Translations under genes and position numbers: made by a program | Assembly (NCBI RefSeq): GCF_000429925.1 | Contig: NZ_KE386986.1 | Coordinates: 62,001-126,000 of the forward strand | Reading direction: 5' to 3' | DNA length: 64,000 nucleotides | From: Desulfatirhabdium butyrativorans DSM 18734 | Lineage (GTDB): Bacteria > Desulfobacterota > Desulfobacteria > Desulfobacterales > Desulfatirhabdiaceae | Shown: in pieces, positions 10,521 through 19,054 of the stretch | Numbering within the stretch: position 1 is the first letter of the stretch | How the letters are laid out: every line of letters starts with the position of its first letter | The notes under the pieces: model-generated | Told to the model about the DNA's origin: nothing | What the model saw: only the letters and a program-made list of their open reading frames with translations | The model's database searches: none

Positions 10521-10640
10521 ATGTGTTCCTATATTAAAGAATTACGTATCGGGGCGGAGGCTGCGGCCTGCAATTCAGATGTAGCAAGCACTCGGCTTGA
10601 AGTCAATCACAAAACCCGGAACGGCGTCCGCATGGATGGG

Positions 10641-10878
10641 GGCAGTCGGCAGTGGGCAGTGGGCAGTCGGCAATGGCAGGTTGTCACCCTGAGCCTGTCG
10701 AAGGGTGACAAGAAGCTGTCATGGTTCGACAAGCTCACCATGACAGTGGGCGGTGGGCAGTATGCAGTGGGCGGTCGGCAATGGCAGGTTGTCACCCTGA
10801 GCCTGTCGAAGGGTGATAAGAAGCTGTCATGGTTCGACAAGCTCACCATGACAGTGGACAGTGGGCAGTGGGCAGTAC
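10641..10878. repeat. Tandem copies of a 108-bp composite intergenic repeat
   Basis: Two near-identical units of 108 bases lie head to tail at about 10641-10748 and 10749-10856, with a partial third. Each joins GGCAGTGGGCAGT-type heptad repeats to two imperfect palindromes, one starting TCACCCTGAGCCTGTCGAAG and one starting GTCATGGTTCGACAAG. Related GGCAGTGGGCAG blocks recur near 15000 (reverse complement) and 27491. The rest of the 10521-11231 gap holds another palindrome, GGGGCGACCGGCCGGTCGCC (about 11040), and a GGGCGG-flanked inverted pair at about 10881-10931. No gene is seen. Confidence 0.75.
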
Positions 10879-11231
10879 CGTAGGGCGGCATTTTATATGC
10901 CGCCTGTTCTGGCGGAAAAAAAACCCGCCCTACGCTGGTAATCAATTTTCATCTGCGGGGCGGCGACCCTCGCCAGGAGCATTTATGGGGGACCGGCCGG
11001 CCTACCTGAGCGCAGCGAGACGGTTTCTGCCAGTGTGCAGGGGCGACCGGCCGGTCGCCCCTGCAAATGACCGGGGTGTCGCCCCTACAGATTGGCCGGA
11101 ATCGTGACCAAGGCCGACGAACACAATGAACGAATGTTCCCTCACCCCTTTTCACAACACCATATCGGCAGAACCGAAGTTTCCGGATCGTTCATGAATC
11201 GATCGAAAACACCTTGAAAAGAGAGGACCGA

Positions 11232-11819
11232 ATGGACGATGTCAAGCAGAACAAGGCCAGAATCCGACAGAATACCATCGCGATGCTCGAAAGCATGTCC
11301 GAAGAGGAAAGACGGGTCAAAACCCGGGTGATTACGGACAAGCTCGTTCAATTTGCCAATGTGATCGAGGCGCAGGTGGCGCTCCTGTTCTTCGACCGGA
11401 AATACGATATCGATATGGCCCCGGTCATTCTCTACTGTCTGGACAACGCCAAAACGGTATTGCTGCCCGTCTTCGATCCGCCCAAACACAAGGCCAGACT
11501 GTTCCGGATCAACGAACCGAGGCGGGATCTCACCAAGGGGCTCTCCGGCATGATCGAGCCCAATCCGAGCCGTTGCAAGGAAATCCCCTTCGATCATGTC
11601 GATATCGCCATCCTGCCCGGGCTGGCCTTCGATGAAAAAGGCGGCAGGCTGGGCTACGGCGAAGGCCGATACGACCGGCTGATGGGCAGGCTTCCCCTCA
11701 CGACGCGCAAGCTGGCCGTCGCCTTCGAAAGCAAAATCATTTCCCATGTGCCGATGGAATCGCATGACCGCTATGTGGACATCATTCTGACCGAACAGCG
11801 CACCATCTACAAGATCTGA
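11232..11819 (+). CDS. 5-formyltetrahydrofolate cyclo-ligase
   Basis: This 195-residue enzyme converts 5-formyl-THF to 5,10-methenyl-THF with ATP, returning folate to the one-carbon pool. It shows the family core DIAILPGLAFDEKGGRLGYGEGRYDRLM and the N-terminal basic KARIRQNTIAML stretch. The ATG at 11232 has GAGAGG upstream at good spacing. It is followed by the DUF2156 gene in the same direction. Confidence 0.88.
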   Translation: MDDVKQNKARIRQNTIAMLESMSEEERRVKTRVITDKLVQFANVIEAQVALLFFDRKYDIDMAPVILYCLDNAKTVLLPVFDPPKHKARLFRINEPRRDLTKGLSGMIEPNPSRCKEIPFDHVDIAILPGLAFDEKGGRLGYGEGRYDRLMGRLPLTTRKLAVAFESKIISHVPMESHDRYVDIILTEQRTIYKI

Positions 11820-11895
11820 TGACGCAGGGGCAAATCATGATTTGTCCCCGCACCCCATTGCCGAGACTGTTACGCTCCCCGGAAAGGATTTCCCC

Positions 11896-12780
11896 ATGTC
11901 TCCCGTTTTTCATTCCGTTTCCCTGGCCGATCGCAGCCGCTACGATGCCCTGTTCCACCGATGCAGCCAGAAGGCTTCCGACTACACCTTCGTCAATGTC
12001 TGGGGCTGGCGCAACATCTACGGGCTTTCCTGGGCATGGGAAGACGATCTGGTCTGGATCCGCCAGGAAAAGCCCCTGCCTGCCATCTGGGCGCCTGTCG
12101 GCGACTGGGAGAAAATCGATTGGGCCGGCAGGTTTGAGATGCTGCATGAATGGGGGCTTCCGGTGATCCGGGTGCCGGAGCGGCTGGCGGCGCTGTGGCG
12201 GAATGTTTTCGCCGATCGGGTGAGTATCGAAGATTCCCGGGAGCACTGGGACTATGTGTATGCGGCCCAGGACCTTCGGGAGCTGAAGGGAAACAAATAC
12301 CACAAGAAAAAGAATCTTTTGTCGCAGTTTCTGAAGTCCTACGATTTCACCTATGAGCCCATGAGCGAGGCCCTGGTCGAAGAAGCCCTGACGCTTCAGG
12401 AGGACTGGTGCGCGTGGAAATCCTGCGAGGAAAGCGAATCCCTATCCGGTGAAAACGAGGTGATCACCGAAATCCTGCGGAACTGGAAGGCGCTGGGAAA
12501 TCTGATGGGCGGAATGGTTCACGTGGCGGGGAAACCGGTGGCCTACACCATTGCCGAAGCGATCGATGCGGCCACCGTTGTCGTGCATGTGGAAAAAGGC
12601 CATGCGGACTACAAGGGCGTCTATCAGGCCGTCAACTGGCTCTTCGTCTCCCACCTGCCCGAATCGATCCTCTGGATCAACCGGGAGCAGGATCTGGGAG
12701 ACGAAGGGCTCCGAAAAGCGAAGCTGTCGTACCAGCCGACAAGGTTCGTCGAAAAGTTTGTCGCCTATCCTCAATCTTGA
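11896..12780 (+). CDS. DUF2156 / phosphatidylglycerol lysyltransferase C-terminal-like acyltransferase
   Basis: This 294-residue soluble protein has a GNAT-like double fold of the DUF2156 type. Conserved features include YTFVNVWGWRNIYG near the start, LKGNKYHKKKNLLSQF in the middle, and the C-terminal stretch INREQDLGDEGLRKAKLSYQP. Related domains in MprF use aminoacyl-tRNA as donor. Stand-alone bacterial versions are uncharacterised, so the substrate is unknown. The ATG at 11896 follows GGAAAGGA, and an ATG 18 codons earlier lacks a ribosome site. A Leu-Gly-Asp-Glu-Gly segment is typical of the acceptor loop. Confidence 0.7.
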   Translation: MSPVFHSVSLADRSRYDALFHRCSQKASDYTFVNVWGWRNIYGLSWAWEDDLVWIRQEKPLPAIWAPVGDWEKIDWAGRFEMLHEWGLPVIRVPERLAALWRNVFADRVSIEDSREHWDYVYAAQDLRELKGNKYHKKKNLLSQFLKSYDFTYEPMSEALVEEALTLQEDWCAWKSCEESESLSGENEVITEILRNWKALGNLMGGMVHVAGKPVAYTIAEAIDAATVVVHVEKGHADYKGVYQAVNWLFVSHLPESILWINREQDLGDEGLRKAKLSYQPTRFVEKFVAYPQS

Positions 12781-12904
12781 TGGTTCTTTCGTAGCGATCA
12801 ATATTGAGGATAGGACTCATCAGGCTCAACCGCCTGAAATGCGGTATCCTTCGGCCGATGAAGTTTGCCTTTATCGGCGTATCGGGGATATTTCAATCCC
12901 CTGA

Positions 12905-14392
12905 TCATTCCGGCTCGGTATCCAGGTAGAAGTTGATTCCGGCCTGGCTGCTGGTCATTGTAGAAACCTCACTGGCGTCCTTGCAGTAATATGCACTGCT
13001 TGTGCCTGTCGATTTGTACCACTCATTTAAAAAGCCGTCCTTGCTGTAACTTTGCAGCAGATATTTGCCGTGAGGCAGATAGGGTGTGGTGTATGATCCG
13101 CTTGAATTGACAACAGCGGAAGTAATCCATTTGCCCTGATAGCAAACACCCGCTACCGGGTTGGCTGGCTTGAGGGATTCATACACATTGACATAGATTT
13201 CTTTTCCAGAAATCGGCGTGGTAGTCCCCGCGTAATAGACGGTACCCGATATGGTGGTTGAGGTGATGGTGTCCGGTTGGAAGTTTATTTCTGAGGTATT
13301 TCCTCCACCATTGACATGGACAGAACCTCCCGTACAGTTTGTCGTAGACGTAACGCCAGTTGAATATTCGTTCGCATATGTGCCATCCACGCTATAGCTC
13401 TGAAGGATATAATTACCAGGAATCAATCCCGGTGTTGTATATTTGCCATCGGAAGCGACAAATGCCGTCGTTACCCATCTGCCCTGATTGCAGGATTTGC
13501 TGGTATCGTAATCGTATACGTTGATCAGGATTTTGGACATATCAGTTGGCCCGGAAACCGTTCCGGAAATGGTTCCACCTGTGTCACCAAGAGCAAAATC
13601 ATGGTTGGTAAGAGGATTGCCTGTCACACCTGTTGTTACGAGGGTTGCACCACCGCAACTGGTTGTCGTTGCATTTCCAGTCGCCCACCACGTCGAGACG
13701 TACGTGTTGTAACTGTATGTCTGTAAAAAATAGTCTCCTGCTGGAAGGTTATCTGTTTGGTAGGCGCAATTATTGCTGCATCCGCTTGCCGTAGGTGTGA
13801 TCATGAAAATCGGGGAATTGCACCCGGTGGTAGGCTCATCATTTACAATAGTTTTTTTCAGGACCAGTACATAGGTGTTGGCAACCGAATGTACTCCGGT
13901 CGAATCCGTGTAGGTGTAGGGATTTCCAGTGGGGTTAACCGTACCGGGAATGGAATCGCCCAGCTTCAGATTAATCGTTCCAGCGTTGGCTGTTTGATTG
14001 CTGGTGATAAAAGAAAAGCCACTGGCTTCGCCGCAATTGTAGGTTCCAGCCGTGTTATTCAGGACGAACCATGTGTCTACGAATTTTTCCCCCTTTGATT
14101 CATCGCTCCATGTCTTGAGGAAATATTGCTTGCCTGTTCCGGTTGTAGGGGGCAGATCGGTGATTGTAAAATATCCGTCGCTGTTGATAAACCCATAAGT
14201 CAAATATGCCGCTGAACATGCGTCCGTCCCGGAATAGACGACCGCAAAGGTTTTGCCGACGGCAGGATCATCGGTTCCCGCAGAACCTTTAATCTGGCCC
14301 TGAATTGTTGCCGCCTGCGCGGCGCCTGCTGCCGCCAGTGACACGACGGCCAGCGCGAATACGAAAAGCCACAATCCTTTTGTCCTTCTCAT
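12905..14392 (-). CDS. Secreted protein with tandem carboxypeptidase-regulatory-like beta domains
   Basis: This 495-residue protein has a clear signal peptide (MRRTKGLWLFVFALAVVSLA, then AAQAAT). The mature part is four or five related beta-sandwich units. Each contains a strand such as GTISGTVSG or TTISGTVYYAG, a segment QGRWVTTAFV or QGKWITSAVV, a YTTPGLIPGNYILQSYS-like strand, and paired cysteines (for example CNQG and NCTG). This is the pattern of transthyretin or carboxypeptidase-regulatory-like repeats in surface proteins, and the cysteines suggest disulfides. The ATG at 14392 has a perfect AGGAGG. The frame is open for 72 codons further upstream, but that part shows no signal sequence. 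Confidence 0.75.
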   Translation of the reverse strand: MRRTKGLWLFVFALAVVSLAAAGAAQAATIQGQIKGSAGTDDPAVGKTFAVVYSGTDACSAAYLTYGFINSDGYFTITDLPPTTGTGKQYFLKTWSDESKGEKFVDTWFVLNNTAGTYNCGEASGFSFITSNQTANAGTINLKLGDSIPGTVNPTGNPYTYTDSTGVHSVANTYVLVLKKTIVNDEPTTGCNSPIFMITPTASGCSNNCAYQTDNLPAGDYFLQTYSYNTYVSTWWATGNATTTSCGGATLVTTGVTGNPLTNHDFALGDTGGTISGTVSGPTDMSKILINVYDYDTSKSCNQGRWVTTAFVASDGKYTTPGLIPGNYILQSYSVDGTYANEYSTGVTSTTNCTGGSVHVNGGGNTSEINFQPDTITSTTISGTVYYAGTTTPISGKEIYVNVYESLKPANPVAGVCYQGKWITSAVVNSSGSYTTPYLPHGKYLLQSYSKDGFLNEWYKSTGTSSAYYCKDASEVSTMTSSQAGINFYLDTEPE

Positions 14393-15041
14393 GACATCCT
14401 CCTTTGGTGAGTGTTGCGATAAAACCGAACTGAACGCGACGTTGTGTTCATCCGATTCCAATGAGTGCAGTTCGTGCACATATTGATGTCGTGTAACAGG
14501 AACGGCCGGGATGCCGGAGGAAACAGGAGCGGAATACAGGAGGAGGTGGATGGCATCCGGGTTGTGGTTGAAAGGCGCCTGAAACGGGTGGATCGGGTTG
14601 GAAGCCACCCATCAGGCGGAACAACAGCTTGCACCATGATTCGTCATTGTCTGAGCCGTTTTGGCCTTCACTCCGATTTCCTCCCGCTGGGAGGCTGGGT
14701 CACCGGAATTTGCCTTCGATGACCGTTCAAACAACGGGATGGCTTTTGCCATTTTCAAGTAAGATTCACATTAAGGTGTCATTTGCTCCGTGTCAAATCA
14801 TTTTTTTCAATCATTATTAGGCATGGGAAACGATTAGGCATGGGAGACGGATCATCCGGAAATTCCCGGCTGTTGGACCGGAGACGCCTTTCGGAGAGAT
14901 CGTCCATGCAGCGGCCGGGTGTGAAACCCGGCCCTACGCGCCGTAGAATGAAAGTCGGCGGGGCCGTAACCATGTGGCGGGATGTAATGTTTCGCCTTAC
15001 TGTACTGCCCACTGCCCACTGCCGACTGCCCACTGGCTCGA
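14393..15041. other. Intergenic region, no gene seen
   Basis: This 650-base gap separates two secreted-protein genes that both read leftward. It contains a GGCAGTGGGCAGT-type repeat block in reverse orientation (about 14999-15034), an imperfect palindrome around CGGGTGTGAAACCCGG (about 14915) and a hairpin CCTCCCGCTGGGAGG (about 14681). The hairpin lies within 300 bases of the downstream gene and might belong to its leader RNA. I recognise no riboswitch or coding frame. Confidence 0.5.
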
Positions 15042-16091
15042 TCAGAAGGACGGCCCTTCCTGCGGTCGGGACATTTCCAGAAAGGAACCGTTGTTGGCCC
15101 CCCCGGAATACTGCTGATCGGCCACCCAGCAGTTGCGGAACCAATTCGAAAAACCTTCCGGTGAATATTGGTAGCGGTCTACGACATCGTTCCAGTCCAC
15201 CACGCCGTTCTTGTTGAAATCCCCGCACAGCGGATAGAGGCTGGTGCTCACCGTCAGGTAATATGGCGTGGACAGGTAATGGCCGCTGTCGGGCAGCCTG
15301 GGGCAGTAGACGACGATATAGTAGTTGCCGCTATACTGGATGCCGGTTTCCCACATACCGTTGTCGAAGTCGCAATCGGTGTTCTGATAGGAGATGAGCA
15401 CATTGTTGTATGCATCGCGCACATCCACCCGGTAGGTACCTACTGTCGAGGTTCCGTCGCAACCCGATCCTGCCGGTATGGAGGTCGTGACGAAATTGAT
15501 GTAGATGACGGATGAGCCGACGTTTGTCAGGCCGTACCAGTCCTCATCGTAGGGAGAGGACAACTGGGCGTTGAAGGCCACATCCAGGCACATCGCATCC
15601 GCTTCGCTCATGTCGTTGTTGGTTTCCGTCTCGTACTGAACGTTGTAGATGGGGATCAGGACACTTTTCGAGACGCCCTCCACGGTGCATGTCACGACCG
15701 CGTCACCGGTGGTGTGGCCGGACACCAGATAGAGGGAAACCGTTCCGGTATCATCCGGGCTCAGCCTGGTGGCTTCGCCTAAGCCGTTTTGAAATTTGGC
15801 GAGTTCTTTATTCGTCGAAAAAGAGAACAAGGTGCCTTTGGGGACAGGCTTTCCGGTATCATCGAGAGCCAGCACCGTGATGAGGCACTTGCTGGCGCCA
15901 TCCGCGAAAAGCTTGCCCGGATTGACGGTGATGAAGATGGTTCCGACTGTCTGGGAAAATGCACCCGGATAGACGATGTCGAAGCTTCCGACATTCCGGA
16001 ACGGTTGGTCATCGGCCCTCACCGCGCCGGACGACACCGTAGCGAACCAGCATAGCAGCCCTGCAATACAAACCATCCGTCGTCTGTTCAT
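15042..16091 (-). CDS. Secreted Ig-like protein with C-terminal dockerin-type calcium motif
   Basis: This 349-residue protein has a signal peptide (MNRRRMVCIAGLLCWFATVSS). An Ig-like/Big domain (about residues 40-145) and a pre-peptidase-C-like domain (about residues 155-285) follow, the latter starting ETETNNDMSEADAM. Near the C-terminus CGDFNKNGVVDWNDV is a dockerin or EF-hand type calcium loop with Asp, Asn and Asn ligands in the usual positions. Only one loop is obvious. Proteins like this are typically surface-exposed or exported. AGGAGGAAAC precedes the start. No cohesin or cellulosome partner is in the window. Confidence 0.72.
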   Translation of the reverse strand: MNRRRMVCIAGLLCWFATVSSGAVRADDQPFRNVGSFDIVYPGAFSQTVGTIFITVNPGKLFADGASKCLITVLALDDTGKPVPKGTLFSFSTNKELAKFQNGLGEATRLSPDDTGTVSLYLVSGHTTGDAVVTCTVEGVSKSVLIPIYNVQYETETNNDMSEADAMCLDVAFNAQLSSPYDEDWYGLTNVGSSVIYINFVTTSIPAGSGCDGTSTVGTYRVDVRDAYNNVLISYQNTDCDFDNGMWETGIQYSGNYYIVVYCPRLPDSGHYLSTPYYLTVSTSLYPLCGDFNKNGVVDWNDVVDRYQYSPEGFSNWFRNCWVADQQYSGGANNGSFLEMSRPQEGPSF

Positions 16092-16214
16092 GTTTCCTCC
16101 GTGTGCATAGAAATTACAAGTTCAATGATTTACGTTCAAGGTTACAGATGACGATTTCAGAGAACCTGCTTCAAAGCGATCAATCGTTTCGAACGCAAAG
16201 GCTGGTTGGCCCGT

Positions 16215-16628
16215 TCAGACCAATCTTGTCATAAGCCCGGCGTTTCGAGCAGCAATCATCTGTTGTTTGTCGGAAGAGACAAACAGATCGGCTTCACATT
16301 CAAGGGCGCATGCAACATGAAGAGCATCCATTGCCCGAAGGGTATTGTCCTCCAGTAATCTCGTTGTTGCAGAAATTACTTCCGGGGTTAGGTTGATTAT
16401 TGTAATATCCCTTACATCTTCTAAGAGGGCTTTTTTAATCACACGATAATTCTTTTGTGAAAGACTGCTTTCTCGAACACGACGATTGAGAGCCGATATA
16501 AGTTCTGGAATGCAGATTACACTCAAGCAAAGCTCGGTTGCTTCCAGGCAGATTTCATCTATTGACTGGCTTCCCGCTTCTTCGATGTATCTTTTTGCAA
16601 ACGCCGAGGAATCAAGAAAGGCTTTCAT
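16215..16628 (-). CDS. PIN-domain ribonuclease toxin, VapC-like
   Basis: This 137-residue PIN-domain protein is probably the toxin of a type II toxin-antitoxin pair and should cut a specific RNA. Acidic residues fit the PIN active site: Asp in MKAFLDSSAFAKRYIEE at the N-terminus, Asp in RAMDALHVACALE, and the final Asp in ADLFVSSDKQQMIAAR. The start overlaps the end of the antitoxin gene by 17 bases, which is the standard coupled arrangement. The cognate RNA is unknown. Confidence 0.85.
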   Translation of the reverse strand: MKAFLDSSAFAKRYIEEAGSQSIDEICLEATELCLSVICIPELISALNRRVRESSLSQKNYRVIKKALLEDVRDITIINLTPEVISATTRLLEDNTLRAMDALHVACALECEADLFVSSDKQQMIAARNAGLMTRLV

Positions 16629-16848
16629 GATCCCTTTCTTCTAAAATTGCAGAACATAATTGTGCCCTGTTTATCGCAAGACGCAAGCCAGGTTTTTTCC
16701 AGGATGGTTTCCTTGATTCCTCTTTAAATGGTTTGATTTGCGCAATAGGCTTTCCATGTTTTACAACAACAATCATTTCTCCATTTTCAACATCCGAAAA
16801 GAGATTGGAAGCATGTTTGCGGAATTCTGTGAATGATACTGTTTTCAT
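16612..16848 (-). CDS. Phd/YefM-type antitoxin
   Basis: This 78-residue protein starts MKTVSFTEFRKHASNLFSDV and continues GEMIVVVKHGKPIAQIKP. This is the Phd/YefM fold that dimerises, binds its own operator and neutralises the partner toxin with a flexible C-terminal tail (here about residues 50-78). It is the first gene of the pair, with AGAGGTGAAAT just upstream of the ATG. Autorepression at this promoter is expected from the family. Confidence 0.85.
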   Translation of the reverse strand: MKTVSFTEFRKHASNLFSDVENGEMIVVVKHGKPIAQIKPFKEESRKPSWKKPGLRLAINRAQLCSAILEERDHESLS

Positions 16849-17008
16849 ATTTCACCTCTTTCGTTTCCTCGCAGATGCGCACATAAATGCATGCATCAGA
16901 TCAAGGTGAATGTGAAGGCCAATCGCGATTTCTTCGTTGACATCTCAAAAGTGCTGCCATAGAGTTTAATGCAAATAGCTTTGCATTAGTAAGGGGTGAT
17001 AGACAACC

Positions 17009-17130
17009 GAGCCAATTGCAAAAGTCCTTCTGCGTCACCCCTGCGAAAGCCGGAATCCATTTGTTTCAAAGTGTTATGGCCCCCGGCTTTCGCCGGGGTG
17101 ACGAAAAATAGGGGGTTTTGCAATTGGCTC
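17009..17130. repeat. 122-bp element with perfect 15-bp terminal inverted repeats (MITE-like)
   Basis: GAGCCAATTGCAAAA at 17009-17023 is repeated in exact reverse complement at 17116-17130. Between them sit CGAAAGCCGG and CCCCGGCTTTCGCCGGGG, relatives of repeats seen near 2512 and 18372. The element ends 20 bases before the metal-binding protein gene and could fold into a long hairpin in its leader. No target-site duplication is obvious. Confidence 0.6.
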
Positions 17131-17149
17131 AATCGAAAGGAAATTGCCG

Positions 17150-18184
17150 ATGAAGTCACCATCGATTCACAGAGATCGTGCATGCCCTAACCTGCCCGGC
17201 GTTGAGAACTATTGCGGTTTACGCCGGTTTGCCCGAGTACTCGGAAAGTGCATCGCCCTGGTGCTGGCCATGATGTTGCTGCCTGCCATGAGCCGGGCGG
17301 AAACCGCTGTCCGAAAGATTCTGTGCACGACGTATCCGCTGCATCTCATCACCCGGAACATCACCGAAGGCAGGGCTGATGTGATCGTGGAGCGGCTGCT
17401 GCCTTCCCAGTTGGGATGCCCGCACGATTATGTGCTGACCCCTCAGGACATGAAACGACTGGAGAAAGCCGACGTCCTGATTATCAACGGATTGGGCCTC
17501 GAGGAATTTCTATCGATCCCGTTGAAAAAAATCAATCCCAATCTGAAGGTCATCGACAGCTCCAAGGGGATTTCAGACTTGCTGCCGGATACGGAAGCGC
17601 ACGACCACCACCATGCCGAAGGGAAGAAAGGGCCATCGGCGGCAAATGATCCGCAACACGAATTCAACCCGCACCTCTTTGCCAGCCCCAAAGAGGCGGC
17701 CCGGATCGCGGCCACCATCGCCTCGAGCCTTTCGGCCATCGACCCGGAAGGGGCCGAAGTGTACAGCCGCAATGCCAGGGCTTACGGCGAGCGGCTGGAT
17801 GGGCTGGCCAGGGATTTGGCCGGGGCCGTTTCCGGGCTTCGCAACAACAGGATCATCACCCAGCACGGCGTCTTCGATTATCTGGCCCGGGACAGCGGCC
17901 TGGAAATCGTTGGCGTGATCCAGGCGCACGCCGGAAAGGATCCTTCCGCTGCGGAAATGATCGCCCTGGTGAAGACGGCGCGGTCCACAGGGGCGGGGGC
18001 CGTGTTTGCCGAACCCCAGTATCCGCAGCGGATCGCCCGAACCATTGCCAAGGAAGCGGGCATCGCTTTCGCGGTGCTGGATCCGGTGGCCTCCGGCCCC
18101 GAAAACCCGCCGCTTGCCTATTATGAAACCGTCATGCGAGGCAACATCGAAACCCTGAAAAAAACACTGCCTCCCAAACCCTGA
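17150..18184 (+). CDS. ZnuA-like periplasmic zinc/manganese-binding protein
   Basis: This 344-residue cluster A-I solute-binding protein should capture Zn2+ or Mn2+ in the periplasm for an ABC importer. Three His ligands and an acidic ligand are visible: LGCPHDYVL, HEFNPHLFASP, IITQHGVFDYL and AVFAEPQYPQ. A His-rich flexible loop (EAHDHHHAEG) lies before the second ligand, as in zinc-specific members. The ATG at 17150 has AAAGGA upstream. A signal anchor lies at about residues 30-50. No ATPase or permease gene is adjacent, so the transporter partners are elsewhere. Its stop codon is also the first TGA of a hairpin-type repeat. Confidence 0.85.
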   Translation: MKSPSIHRDRACPNLPGVENYCGLRRFARVLGKCIALVLAMMLLPAMSRAETAVRKILCTTYPLHLITRNITEGRADVIVERLLPSQLGCPHDYVLTPQDMKRLEKADVLIINGLGLEEFLSIPLKKINPNLKVIDSSKGISDLLPDTEAHDHHHAEGKKGPSAANDPQHEFNPHLFASPKEAARIAATIASSLSAIDPEGAEVYSRNARAYGERLDGLARDLAGAVSGLRNNRIITQHGVFDYLARDSGLEIVGVIQAHAGKDPSAAEMIALVKTARSTGAGAVFAEPQYPQRIARTIAKEAGIAFAVLDPVASGPENPPLAYYETVMRGNIETLKKTLPPKP

Positions 18185-18204
18185 CGGCCACGCAATGGCC
18201 ACAT

Positions 18205-18796
18205 GACGGCTGCGCAGCAGCAATACATTGAACGGTAACAACCTACGAATTTGAACCCTCACCCCGCCCCTCTCCCACAGGGAGAGGGCGTTAAAGAAAA
18301 CCGCGATTGATTACCGGCTAAACACGCATGATCAAGAACTCTGGCTCGCTCCAAGGAATGGAAATCCGGCTGTCATTCCGGCGAAAGCCAGGGGAACGGG
18401 CATTGGGAATTACGATTACGATTACGACAACGACAACGACAACGACAACGATTATCCCCAGCATTGCACGGTAAAGTTGACGCCCACGCAGTGGGCACCT
18501 GACGGCTGCGCAGCAGCAATACATTGAACGGTAACAACCTACGAATTTGAACCCTCACCCCGCCCCTCTCCCACAGGGAGAGGGCGTTAAAGAAAACCGC
18601 GATTGATTACCGGCTAAACACGCATGATCAAGAACTCTGGCTCGCTCCAAGGAATGGAAATCCGGCTGTCATTCCGGCGAAAGCCAGGGGAACGGGCATT
18701 GGGAATTACGATTACGATTACGACAACGACAACGACAACGACAACGATTATCCCCAGCATTGCACGGTAAAGTTGACGCCCACGCAGTGCGCACAT
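18205..18796. repeat. 296-bp direct tandem duplication
   Basis: Bases 18205-18500 are repeated almost exactly at 18501-18796; the unit includes CTCACCCCGCCCCTCTCCCA and a run of ACGACA hexamers. The duplicated unit begins and ends in TGAC linkers of the hairpin-cassette family, so the copies probably arose by recombination between linkers or hairpins. No gene is visible, although several spurious frames cross it. Confidence 0.85.
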
Positions 18797-19054
18797 GACG
18801 GCCGCTTGCGGCCACATGACGCCCACGCAGTGGGCACCTGACGCGCACGCAGTGCGCAAATGACGTCGCGAAGCGACAAATGACGCTGCGCAGCAGCACC
18901 TGACGGCCGCTTGCGGCCACCTGACGCCCACGCAGTGGGCACCTGACGCGCACCCAGTGCGCACATGACGTCGCGAAGCGACAAATGACGCTGCGCAGCA
19001 GCACCTGACGGCCGCTTGCGGCCACATGACGCCCACGCAGTGGGCACCTGACTA
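18777..19054. repeat. Array of short palindromic hairpin cassettes (locus 1)
   Basis: Thirteen hairpin sequences of 13-15 bases are joined by a 7-base linker (ACATGAC, ACCTGAC or AAATGAC). Five hairpin kinds occur: GCCCACGCAGTGGGC, GCGCACGCAGTGCGC, GTCGCGAAGCGAC, GCTGCGCAGCAGC and GGCCGCTTGCGGCC. After the first two units they follow the same order twice, so there is a higher-order repeat of about 105 bases. Stem sequences differ between kinds but stay self-complementary, while the linker stays nearly constant. The last linker overlaps the stop codon of the kinase gene that reads toward it. Two further cassettes sit at 18182-18220. Confidence 0.85.

Noticed and set aside
10641-10878. CRISPR-like array at the 108-bp repeats
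   Set aside because: Only two full units, with no short repeat/unique spacer pattern; it is a composite of dispersed intergenic palindromes.
14641-14740. Possible cyclic-di-GMP (GEMM) riboswitch upstream of the secreted repeat protein
   Set aside because: The minus strand has GGCAAA and GGTGACCCAGCC, but no hairpin with GNRA loop between them, and the GACGCAAAGCC core is broken.
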